DNA from: an uncultured Acetatifactor sp.
GTDB taxonomy: Bacteria > Bacillota > Clostridia > Lachnospirales > Lachnospiraceae
NCBI GenBank assembly: GCA_910585615.1
Contig: CAJUFO010000073.1
Coordinates: 17,087 to 22,772 of the forward strand
Direction: 5' to 3'
DNA: 5,686 nt
The notes below the pieces were generated by a model, which saw only the letters and a program-made list of their open reading frames with translations, had not been told where the DNA came from and did not search any database. A program made the translations under genes and the position numbers. The stretch's first letter is position 1. Each line of letters opens with the position of its first letter. Shown here in pieces: positions 1-5,210 of the stretch.

Positions 1-58
1 TTGGCACAGAAGGACATTGTGCCAACTTCTGATTCCATGTGCGCCGCAGCGCACGAAA
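1..58 (+). repeat. Structured repeat upstream of glgC, copy 1
   Basis: First of two 58-base units differing at only 4 positions (8, 39, 40, 47). The unit holds two hairpins. Hairpin A is an 8-bp stem TTGGCACA (1-8) / TGTGCCAA (18-25) around a 9-base loop. Hairpin B is a 6-bp stem GTGCGC (39-44) / GCGCAC (49-54) around a 4-base loop. An alternative hairpin CAGAAG (7-12) / CTTCTG (26-31) is mutually exclusive with hairpin A. The unit begins at base 1 of the window, so the array may extend further left. I do not recognise it as a named RNA or element family. Confidence 0.85.
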
Positions 59-61
59 GGG

Positions 62-67
62 TATAAT
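62..67 (+). promoter_or_regulatory. Perfect TATAAT -10 box between the two repeat copies
   Basis: TATAAT lies in the 10-base gap between the repeats and is the best -10 candidate for the glgC-glgD-spoVG cluster. The bases 16-18 upstream (hairpin B of copy 1) do not resemble TTGACA, so if it is active it may depend on an activator or on upstream contacts. Transcription would start near 74, placing repeat copy 2 in the 5' leader of the mRNA. The main glgC promoter may instead lie left of the window. Confidence 0.4.
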
Positions 68-68
68 A

Positions 69-126
69 TTGGCACGGAAGGACATTGTGCCAACTTCTGA
101 TTCCATACGCGCCGGAGCGCACGAAA
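69..126 (+). repeat. Structured repeat upstream of glgC, copy 2
   Basis: Second copy, offset 68 bases from copy 1 and 54 of 58 identical. In hairpin A (69-76 / 86-93) the closing A-U pair becomes G-U, so pairing is kept in RNA; the same change also keeps the alternative hairpin (75-80 / 94-99) pairable. Hairpin B (107-122) loses its two outer pairs and keeps a 4-bp GC core (109-112 / 117-120). The unit ends 3 bases before the glgC ribosome binding site (129-136), so it could act as a leader structure. It could equally be a dispersed repeat that landed here. Confidence 0.85.
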
Positions 127-141
127 ACAGAGGTGACAACT

Positions 142-1416
142 ATGGTGAAGAAAGAAATGATTGCCATGCTTCTGGCAGGCGGGCAGGGCAGTCGGCTGGG
201 TGTGCTGACATCCAAGATGGCGAAGCCTGCCGTGGCGTTCGGAGGGAAATACCGGATCATCGATTTTCCGCTCTCCAACTGCATCAATTCCGGGGTGGAT
301 ACCGTGGGGGTCCTGACCCAGTACCAGCCCCTGCGGCTGAATTCCCACATCGGAATCGGCATCCCCTGGGATCTGGACCGCAATATAGGCGGGGTCACGG
401 TGCTGCCGCCCTATGAGAGGAGCTCCAACAGCGAATGGTACACGGGCACGGCCAATGCCATCTACCAGAACATGGAATACATGGAGAGCTACCATCCCGA
501 CTATGTATTGATTCTGTCCGGCGACCATATCTACAAGATGGACTACGAGCTGATGTTGGATTTCCATAAGGAGAACAACGCGGACGTGACCATCGCAGTC
601 ATGCCGGTGCCCAGGGAGGAGGCCAGCCGCTTCGGCATCATGATCGCCGATGAGAAGCGCAGAATCACCGATTTCGAGGAAAAGCCCAAGAACCCCAGGA
701 GCAACCTGGCCAGCATGGGAATCTACATCTTCAACTGGAAGACCCTGAAGAGGGCGCTGATGGCCATGGCGGAGCAGCCCGCGCTGGACTTCGGCAAGCA
801 TGTGATCCCCTACTGCCACCAGAAGGGCGCGTTCCTCTACGCCTACGAGTTCAACGGCTACTGGAAGGACGTAGGCACCCTGCACTCCTACTGGGAGGCC
901 AACATGGAGCTCATCGACATCGTGCCGGAATTCAACCTCTATGAGGAATACTGGAAGATATATACCAAAAGCGAGATCCAGCCCCCGCAGTACTTCTCGG
1001 AGGACAGCGTGGTGGAGACCAGCATCATCGGGGAGGGCACGGATATCTACGGGAAGGTGTACCATTCCGTCATAGGCTGCGGGGTCACCATAGGAAAAGG
1101 CACTGTGGTGCGGGATTCCATCATCATGAACCAGACCCAGATAGGGAACCATTGCGAGGTGAACAAGGCCATCGTGGACGAGGAGGTGCGGATTGGGGAC
1201 CATGTGCGGCTGGGCGTGGGAGAGTCGGTGGAAAATGAGATCGCCCCTCATATCTACAATCACGACATCGTGACCATAGGGGAGCGCAGCGTCGTCCCCA
1301 ACGGCATCACCGTGGGCAAGAACGCGGTCATCTTCGGCGTCACCACAGGCCTGGATTATGAGGGCTCCTGTCTGCCGGGCGGCAAAACTTTGATTAAGGC
1401 AGGTGAAGAGCAATGA
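142..1416 (+). CDS. glgC: Glucose-1-phosphate adenylyltransferase (ADP-glucose pyrophosphorylase), catalytic subunit
   Basis: Makes ADP-glucose and pyrophosphate from ATP and glucose-1-phosphate, the committed step of bacterial glycogen synthesis in the cytoplasm. The 424-residue product has the N-terminal nucleotidyltransferase signature GGQGSRL (13-19), KPAVAFGGKYRIIDFPLSN (28-46), WYTGTANAIYQN (99-110), SGDHIYKMDY (126-135) with the catalytic-type Asp128, FEEKP (178-182) with Lys181 in the glucose-1-phosphate position, and YWKDVGT (240-246). From about residue 290 the repeated IG/V pattern fits the left-handed beta-helix C-domain. I chose ATG 142 because AGAGGTGA (129-136) sits at proper spacing; an in-frame ATG at 85 lies inside the hairpin repeat and has no ribosome binding site. 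The stop overlaps the glgD start. The key residues are intact, so this should be the active partner of GlgD. Allosteric effectors cannot be read from the sequence. Confidence 0.97.
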   Translation: MVKKEMIAMLLAGGQGSRLGVLTSKMAKPAVAFGGKYRIIDFPLSNCINSGVDTVGVLTQYQPLRLNSHIGIGIPWDLDRNIGGVTVLPPYERSSNSEWYTGTANAIYQNMEYMESYHPDYVLILSGDHIYKMDYELMLDFHKENNADVTIAVMPVPREEASRFGIMIADEKRRITDFEEKPKNPRSNLASMGIYIFNWKTLKRALMAMAEQPALDFGKHVIPYCHQKGAFLYAYEFNGYWKDVGTLHSYWEANMELIDIVPEFNLYEEYWKIYTKSEIQPPQYFSEDSVVETSIIGEGTDIYGKVYHSVIGCGVTIGKGTVVRDSIIMNQTQIGNHCEVNKAIVDEEVRIGDHVRLGVGESVENEIAPHIYNHDIVTIGERSVVPNGITVGKNAVIFGVTTGLDYEGSCLPGGKTLIKAGEEQ

Positions 1417-2534
1417 GGGCGATCGGAATCATTTTAGCCGGAGGCAACAACCGCAGGATGCAGGAGCTGTCCTACAGGCGGGCCGTATGCGCCATGCCCA
1501 TCGCGGGGAGCTACCGCAGCATCGACTTTACCCTGAGCAACATGTCCAACTCCCACATCCAGAAGGTGGCGGTGCTGACCCAGTACAATGCCAGCAGCCT
1601 GCACGAGCACCTAAGCTCCTCCAAGTGGTGGGACTTCGGGCGCAAGCAGGGGGGCCTGTATGTGTTCACCCCTGCGGTCACGGCCCAGAACAGCAACTGG
1701 TACAGGGGCACGGCGGACGCCATCTACCAGAACCTGGATTTCCTGAAGAGCAGCCATGAGCCCTATGTGCTGATAGCCTCCGGGGACGGCGTGTACAAGA
1801 TGGATTTCAACAAGGTCATGGAATACCATATCGAGAGGAGGGCGGACATCACCGTAGTCTGCCGGGACATGGGGCCCAATGCGGATCTGGAGCGCTTCGG
1901 GACCATCCGCATGAACGAGGAGAGCCGCATCGAGGAGTTCGAGGAGAAGCCCCTGCACGCGAAATCCCGGGTCATCTCCTGCGGCATCTACATCCTCCGC
2001 AGGCGCCAGCTCATAGAGATGGTGGAGAAGTGCATCGAGGAGGACAGGTACGACATCGTCAGGGATATCCTGATCCGCTACAAGGACGTGAAGCGGATCT
2101 ACGGCTACAAGATACGGGACTACTGGAGGAACATCGCCTCCGTGGAGGATTACTACGCCACCAACATGGACTTCTTAAAGCCCGAGGTGAGAGGCTATTT
2201 CTTCAAGCAGTACCCGGACGTCTACTCCAAGGTGGACGACCTGGCCCCGGCCAAGTACAATATGGGAGCCCGCGTGCGCAACAGCCTGATATCCAGCGGC
2301 TGCATCGTCAACGGCACTGTGGAGAGCTCCGTGGTGTTCAAGAAGAGTTATATAGGCAATAATTGCGTCATCAAGAATTCCATCATTCTGAATGATGTGT
2401 ACATCGGCGACAACACTTACATAGAGAATTGCATCTTAGAAAGCCATAGCACCATTCGGGCAAATTCCCGCTATGTGGGGGAAGATGGGCAGATTCGCAT
2501 TGTAGTAGAGAGAAACGAAAGATACACGATGTGA
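1413..2534 (+). CDS. glgD: GlgD-type ADP-glucose pyrophosphorylase subunit (degenerate, probably modulatory)
   Basis: A 373-residue paralogue of GlgC, with the same order of nucleotidyltransferase domain and C-terminal beta-helix. Several GlgC signatures are altered: GGNNRRM (10-16) for GGQGSRL, RAVCAMPIAG (23-32) without the KPAV lysine, SGDGVYKMDF (123-132) with Gly for His after the conserved Asp125, and YWRNIAS (237-243) with Asn240 replacing the Asp of YWKDVGT. FEEKP (176-180) is kept. This decay is typical of GlgD, known in Bacillales and Clostridia as the partner that forms a mixed tetramer with GlgC and changes its activity, with little or no activity alone. The ATG overlaps the glgC stop as ATGA, and AGGTGA (1401-1406) lies 6 bases upstream, so the two are translationally coupled, fitting equal production of both subunits. 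Its modulatory role is inferred from family knowledge. Confidence 0.96.
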   Translation: MRAIGIILAGGNNRRMQELSYRRAVCAMPIAGSYRSIDFTLSNMSNSHIQKVAVLTQYNASSLHEHLSSSKWWDFGRKQGGLYVFTPAVTAQNSNWYRGTADAIYQNLDFLKSSHEPYVLIASGDGVYKMDFNKVMEYHIERRADITVVCRDMGPNADLERFGTIRMNEESRIEEFEEKPLHAKSRVISCGIYILRRRQLIEMVEKCIEEDRYDIVRDILIRYKDVKRIYGYKIRDYWRNIASVEDYYATNMDFLKPEVRGYFFKQYPDVYSKVDDLAPAKYNMGARVRNSLISSGCIVNGTVESSVVFKKSYIGNNCVIKNSIILNDVYIGDNTYIENCILESHSTIRANSRYVGEDGQIRIVVERNERYTM

Positions 2535-2540
2535 CATAGG
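2528..2540 (+). repeat. Short direct repeat GATGTGACAT-AGG, left of spoVG
   Basis: GATGTGACATAGG overlaps the end of glgD. A near copy, GATGTGACATCATAGG, follows the spoVG stop at 2848-2863, so the pair brackets spoVG. A 10-base match is common by chance in a window this size, so only its placement is notable. Confidence 0.35.
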
Positions 2541-2574
2541 TGGCTTTTGATTCCGGATAAGGGGGTTTTAAAGG

Positions 2575-2847
2575 ATGCAGGTTACAGATGTTCGCGTTCG
2601 CAAGATTGCGAAGGAAGGCAGGATGAAGGCAATTGTCTCGATCACCCTGGACGAGGAGTTCGTGGTGCATGACATCAAGGTGATAGAGGGCGACAAGGGC
2701 CTGTTCATTGCAATGCCCAGCAAGAGGACGGCAGACGGGGAATACAAGGATATTGCCCATCCCATCAATGCCTCCGCAAGGGAAGCCATCCAGGAGGTGA
2801 TTCTGGAGAGCTACAGGAGGGCTTTGGAGGAGCCGGACGGGGAGTGA
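2575..2847 (+). CDS. spoVG: SpoVG family nucleic-acid-binding regulator
   Basis: A 90-residue protein matching SpoVG nearly end to end: MQVTDVRVRKI at the N-terminus, GRMKAIVSITLDEEFVVHD around residues 15-33, then GLFIAMPSKRTADGEYKD and IAHPIN. The family is slightly longer in Bacillus (97 residues in B. subtilis from memory), the difference lying in the variable C-terminal tail. SpoVG proteins are small site-specific DNA- and RNA-binding regulators that affect sporulation and septation in Bacillus and capsule or virulence genes elsewhere. The start has AAGGGGG (2559-2565) 9 bases upstream. It lies 40 bases after glgD with no terminator and no convincing promoter between, so it is probably co-transcribed with glgCD; a weak private promoter cannot be excluded. 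The 12-bp stem downstream closes the unit. In Bacillus, spoVG precedes glmU (gcaD), another sugar nucleotidyltransferase, so the glgCD neighbourhood is a different arrangement. Confidence 0.97.
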   Translation: MQVTDVRVRKIAKEGRMKAIVSITLDEEFVVHDIKVIEGDKGLFIAMPSKRTADGEYKDIAHPINASAREAIQEVILESYRRALEEPDGE

Positions 2848-2863
2848 GATGTGACATCATAGG
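2848..2863 (+). repeat. Short direct repeat GATGTGACAT-CAT-AGG, right of spoVG
   Basis: This copy starts directly after the spoVG stop codon and matches 2528-2540 except for three extra bases (CAT). See the partner entry for how little weight the match carries by itself. Confidence 0.35.
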
Positions 2864-2885
2864 AAGACAGACAGTGAAATCCCCC

Positions 2886-2919
2886 AAGGGGCTGCCGTTT
2901 AGAGCGGCAGCCCCTTTGT
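2886..2919 (+). terminator. Rho-independent-type terminator after spoVG, possibly bidirectional
   Basis: A perfect 12-bp stem AAGGGGCTGCCG (2886-2897) / CGGCAGCCCCTT (2905-2916) surrounds a 7-base loop. The U tract on the + strand is short (TTTGT from 2915). The same stem lies 60 bases past the stop of the convergent ABC-F gene and could also end that transcript, though the - strand tail is G-rich and weak. Placement between two convergent genes supports the call. Confidence 0.8.
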
Positions 2920-2975
2920 ACTATAGCGTTATATGCCATGGCAATTTGTGTCTGCCAGGGGTCTGTGGGGGCGGC

Positions 2976-4538
2976 TCAATGGGGTTCACGGAGAAGGGAG
3001 GAATCTTTCAGGAGCCCTTCTTCCGTGAGCCGGTATACCTTGTCGCAGACCTCCGTCAGGTACTTCCTGTCATGGGAGATGCTGATGACGGCCCCGGGGA
3101 ATTCCGCCAGCATCCGCCGGATCACCGGGGCGGACAGGGCGGAGAAGTTCCGCGTAGGCTCGTCCAGAATCAGCACATTGGCCCCGGACAGGCTCATCTT
3201 CAACAGCAGCACCTTGGCCTTCTGGCCTCCGGAGAGCTCCGCGATTGGATGATCCATCTCGTCGAAGGTGTATTTCAGGGAGCCCAGGAAAGTCCGGATC
3301 TGAGTCAGCTCCTCCTTGTCCCCGGTCCGGGCCAGGTAGTCCACGGGATTCGTTTCCAGGTTCAGCAGATCCTCGTAATTCTGGGGCATGTAGGCCGCGT
3401 GGATGTCCGTCCGGGCCAAGAGCTCTTCGGCAATCATGCGCAGCAGCGTGGTCTTGCCCGCGCCGTTGTGGCCGATGATGCCGATTTTTTCAGAGCCGCG
3501 GACGTGCAGGGAGACATCCTTCGCAAGGAGTCTTGCGCCGTCCGGCGTCCGCAGGCAGGGCAGGCTGTAGTCGATGACGGTCTTGCCCGCGGGGATGGCG
3601 GCATCCTTTTCGCCGAGCTTGAAGAAGATGGCGGACTCCTCCTCGGGCATCTGGGTCATGTCCTCGTCCTGGCGCTCGAAGCGGCGCTCCATGCTCTTCA
3701 CGGCCTTCATCTTCTTTTTCAGGAGCCTTCCCTTGCCGGGAGCCTGCCTGCTGACGGTATTCAGCCGGTGCTCCACGCTCTGCTCGATTCGCCGGTATTT
3801 CTCGTCCCGGATTTCCTTCTCCCTGCGCTCGCTGGCCGCCTGTCTGGCCTGCTTCTCAAATTTGTCCTCCCGCTCCTGCCTGTACTGCAGATAGGGCATA
3901 TGGGACACCGTGTACCGGCTTACGGTTTTACGGCGGATCTGCTCGATGTGGATCACCATGTTGGCCGTGCGCTCTATCAGGGTCTCGTCGTGGGAGATGT
4001 AGAGCACTACCCCCTGCCAGTTCAGAATCATTTCCTCCAGCCATTGCAGCGTGCCGATGTCCAGGTCGTTGGAGGGCTCGTCCAGCAGGAGCACGGTGGG
4101 CTGGGACATCAGGAGCCGCATCATCTGGGCCTTCACCTTCTCGCCGCCGGACAGGCTGTCCATTGGCTGGTCGCTGTAGAAGAAGTCCTGTGGCAGATGG
4201 AAGCTGCCTGCAAGCTGCCCCAGCTCCCGGGGGGTCTGCTCGAAGAAGGACGGGTCTTCCGCGAAGAATTCGTAGAGGGTCTTCGCAGCGTCCTTCTTCT
4301 GTAACTCCTGGGGCAGATAGGCCAGGCGCTCCCAGGCGGCGATCCGCTCCCCGGCGGCCTCGGCATAGGGTTCTATCAGCTCCGGATCGTAGATCCATTT
4401 CAACAGCGTGGACTTGCCGTTGCCCTCCTCACCGATGATGACAGCCTTGTCTCCCTGGTTCAGCACGAAGGAGAAATCCTGCAGGATCATTCGCAGGTCT
4501 TTTTTATGGGTGATGCTTAGGTTCTTTATCTGTAGCAT
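2976..4538 (-). CDS. ABC-F family ATPase, ribosome-protection-like
   Basis: A 520-residue soluble protein with two ATP-binding cassettes and no membrane segments, the ABC-F plan. Cassette 1 has Walker A GEEGNGKST (36-44), signature LSGGEK (129-134), Walker B/D-loop LLLDEPSNDLD (150-160) and H-switch SHDE (182-185). A long charged linker (about 195-320), with a basic run rich in Lys/Arg at 268-286, would reach the ribosomal P-site tRNA. Cassette 2 has GHNGAGKTT (356-364), LSGGQK (435-440), LILDEPTRNFS (456-466) and SHDR (488-491). Both catalytic Glu residues (154, 460) are present, but the second D-loop is not the usual NHLD type. The distance from Walker A to signature in cassette 1 is short, so no long Arm as in EttA, and there is almost no C-terminal extension. 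The start at 4538 has CAGGAGG (4544-4550) 5 bases upstream; an ATG 48 codons further up lacks one. Members of this shape often give resistance to lincosamides, streptogramins or pleuromutilins, but substrate and subfamily cannot be assigned here. Confidence 0.94.
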   Translation of the reverse strand: MLQIKNLSITHKKDLRMILQDFSFVLNQGDKAVIIGEEGNGKSTLLKWIYDPELIEPYAEAAGERIAAWERLAYLPQELQKKDAAKTLYEFFAEDPSFFEQTPRELGQLAGSFHLPQDFFYSDQPMDSLSGGEKVKAQMMRLLMSQPTVLLLDEPSNDLDIGTLQWLEEMILNWQGVVLYISHDETLIERTANMVIHIEQIRRKTVSRYTVSHMPYLQYRQEREDKFEKQARQAASERREKEIRDEKYRRIEQSVEHRLNTVSRQAPGKGRLLKKKMKAVKSMERRFERQDEDMTQMPEEESAIFFKLGEKDAAIPAGKTVIDYSLPCLRTPDGARLLAKDVSLHVRGSEKIGIIGHNGAGKTTLLRMIAEELLARTDIHAAYMPQNYEDLLNLETNPVDYLARTGDKEELTQIRTFLGSLKYTFDEMDHPIAELSGGQKAKVLLLKMSLSGANVLILDEPTRNFSALSAPVIRRMLAEFPGAVISISHDRKYLTEVCDKVYRLTEEGLLKDSSLLREPH

Positions 4539-4666
4539 TATGGCCTCCTGTTCCGAAAACCTGCCCGCCTGTCTGTAGGGCCGAAACAAAAGCCGTTCGC
4601 AAGGGAAGCCTGTTCGCATGCTGTTCCCATAGGGGGATACGCCTGAAACGGAAATAGGGGAAATTC

Positions 4667-4696
4667 CGGCATGATACGGCATGATCTGGCATAGAA
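4667..4696 (-). repeat. Period-10 tandem repeat in the ABC-F leader
   Basis: On the + strand CGGCATGATA, CGGCATGATC and the decayed TGGCATAGAA follow each other without gaps. Read on the - strand this gives ATGCC three times at 10-base steps, in changing frames. It lies immediately 3' of the U run of the leader. Its role is unknown and it may be a replication-slippage product. Confidence 0.6.
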
Positions 4697-4718
4697 AAAA
4701 GGCTTCCAGAATAGGAGC

Positions 4719-4800
4719 GATAACGGATTCGGCATATGCAAACAGGCCTGTGTCACAGGCTTCCGCAAAAATTTGTCTGCTTTTTCCGAATTCTGTTATC
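4719..4800 (-). ncRNA. Nested stem structure in the ABC-F leader RNA
   Basis: Three concentric stems on the - strand transcript. Outer: 4800-4786 with 4732-4719, 13 pairs (GATAAC/GTTATC and ATTCGG/CCGAAT plus one G-C, with a bulge and a mismatch). Middle: GCAGACA (4780-4774) with TGTTTGC (4744-4738), 7 pairs including one G-U. Inner: GCCTGT (4760-4755) with ACAGGC (4751-4746), 3-base loop. The stop codon of the short upstream ORF lies inside the outer 5' arm, so a ribosome on that ORF would block or open the outer stem. Pairing was read by eye; no folding energy was computed. Confidence 0.55.
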
Positions 4801-4810
4801 GACTACTCAT
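4796..4810 (-). CDS. Four-codon upstream ORF (MSSR), candidate leader peptide
   Basis: ATG AGT AGT CGA TAA on the - strand, about 40 nucleotides after the predicted transcription start. AAAAGGTGA (4823-4815) provides a ribosome binding site of the same AGGTGA type used by glgC and glgD, 5-6 bases before the ATG. Very short upstream ORFs that sense drug-stalled ribosomes are known for several ABC-F and erm resistance genes. MSSR is not a stalling motif I recognise, so the regulatory role is inferred from position, ribosome binding site and overlap with the nested stem. Confidence 0.5.
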   Translation of the reverse strand: MSSR

Positions 4811-4855
4811 TCCTTCACCTTTTACCGAGTGGTACCTTTCTGATTATTGATATCT

Positions 4856-4884
4856 AGCATACCACATCGGCACTGGAATTTCAA
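4856..4884 (-). promoter_or_regulatory. Promoter of the ABC-F gene
   Basis: On the - strand, TTGAAA (4884-4879) is followed by a 17-base spacer and TATGCT (4861-4856). The three bases before the -10 are TGG, an extended -10 (TGn) element that makes up for the imperfect hexamer. The likely start is near 4849. This is a sigma-A-type promoter and implies a long leader before the gene. Confidence 0.75.
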
Positions 4885-4921
4885 TAAAATATTCGTAAAT
4901 TTTATCTATGTGAATATTTTA
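4885..4921. promoter_or_regulatory. AT-rich inverted repeat next to the ABC-F promoter, candidate operator
   Basis: TAAAATATTC (4885-4894) and GAATATTTTA (4912-4921) are perfect 10-bp inverted copies 17 bases apart (27 bases centre to centre). The repeat abuts the -35 box of the ABC-F promoter and also lies just upstream of a weak + strand promoter candidate. It could bind a dimeric regulator or act as an AT-rich upstream promoter element. Chance is less unlikely than the length suggests because the region is very AT-rich. Confidence 0.45.
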
Positions 4922-4928
4922 AGGATAT

Positions 4929-4957
4929 TTTACTGATTTTACAGAATTGCATATATC
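4929..4957 (+). promoter_or_regulatory. Weak + strand promoter candidate
   Basis: TTTACT (4929-4934), a 17-base spacer and TATATC (4952-4957) match the sigma-A consensus at 4 of 6 positions each. It would drive a transcript of about 280 nucleotides ending at the strong terminator at 5211-5243. AT-rich DNA yields such matches easily. Confidence 0.3.
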
Positions 4958-5210
4958 GGCAGGAAGCTGAATGAGGAGGCAGACAGGGCCGTGGCGGAGA
5001 GTGACAAAATTTGTGCCATATATTCTGATAGGAATGGATATTCTGAAGGATTTCGACTTCCGTTGTGGAGAGAGTGAATGGAATGGGGAACATCTGTTCC
5101 TGGGATGTTTAAAAGAGAATATAAATTCGGACTATTTGAATGAGTTGCATAAATATTTCGGATACATAAGCCCATTGCGAACGGATATAATTTTAGAATG
5201 GTTTTGGGAC
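4937..5210 (+). other. Broken open frames, possible gene remnant or orphan small transcript
   Basis: No intact gene is convincing here. Frame 2 is open from 4937 to a TGA at 5075-5077 but has no ATG, GTG or TTG start. Its first half reads like genuine coding (IAYIGRKLNEEADRAVAESD, with genome-like codons). An ATG follows at 5078 in the same frame for only 21 codons. Frame 3 is open from ATG 4971 (or ATG 5034) to 5291, but it reads through the terminator hairpin and into the Nudix promoter, which argues against a real gene end. Its middle part (EWNGEHLFLGCLKENINSDY, about 5079-5138) also looks protein-like. The two frames could be pieces of one frameshifted gene. I recognise no family. A small non-coding RNA between the weak promoter and the terminator is the alternative. 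Confidence 0.35.

Larger units (their letters stand above)
4539..4849 (-). promoter_or_regulatory. Long 5' leader of the ABC-F gene, candidate attenuator
   Basis: If transcription starts about 7 bases after the -10 box, the mRNA has about 310 untranslated nucleotides before the ABC-F start. In order they hold a four-codon ORF (4796-4810), a large nested stem (4719-4800), a six-U run just after GGAAGCC (4695-4707) and repeated AACAGG motifs. ACAGGCTTCC (4613-4604) is perfectly complementary to GGAAGCCTGT (4764-4755) inside the nested stem. AACAGG at 4552-4547, overlapping the ABC-F ribosome binding site, can pair with CCTGTT (4746-4741). Mutually exclusive folds are therefore possible. I see no clean terminator stem directly before the U run, so control of translation start or a weaker terminator is equally possible. 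Confidence 0.55.

Noticed and set aside
1..126. CRISPR array reading of the two glgC-proximal repeats
   Set aside because: Only two copies, unit of 58 bases, and a 10-base gap carrying TATAAT; this does not fit CRISPR repeat-spacer sizes.
85..141. Upstream in-frame start for glgC (19 extra residues)
   Set aside because: The ATG lies in the repeat hairpin without a ribosome binding site, while ATG 142 has AGAGGTGA at correct spacing and aligns with the usual GlgC N-terminus.
39..416. Other overlapping frames inside glgC, glgD and the Nudix gene (39-416, 1403-1759, 1611-1958, 2030-2362, 5264-5656)
   Set aside because: They are out-of-frame or antisense shadows of genes with complete motif sets and lack ribosome binding sites or recognisable products.
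2544..2554. CTTTTGATTCC before spoVG, resembling CTTCTGATTCC of the glgC repeat
   Set aside because: An 11-base near match without either hairpin; chance similarity is the simpler reading.
2508..2570. Private promoter for spoVG
   Set aside because: Only poor hexamer matches with wrong spacing and no SigH-type AGGAWWT/GAAT pair were found, so read-through from glgD is more likely.
2844..4304. A 486-codon open frame on the + strand across the ABC-F gene
   Set aside because: It is antisense to a protein with complete ABC motifs, overlaps the spoVG end and the terminator stem, and its product is Gly/Leu/His/Gln-rich without recognisable domains; long antisense frames are common in GC-biased genes.
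4539..4682. Upstream in-frame start for the ABC-F gene (48 extra residues)
   Set aside because: No ribosome binding site, and the added residues precede the normal start of the first cassette; ATG 4538 has CAGGAGG.
4538..4768. A 65-76 codon frame in the ABC-F leader whose TAA overlaps the ABC-F ATG (TAATG)
   Set aside because: The overlap suggests coupling, but no start codon has a ribosome binding site, the product is Pro/Phe/Arg-rich without a family, and it spans the structured leader and repeats.
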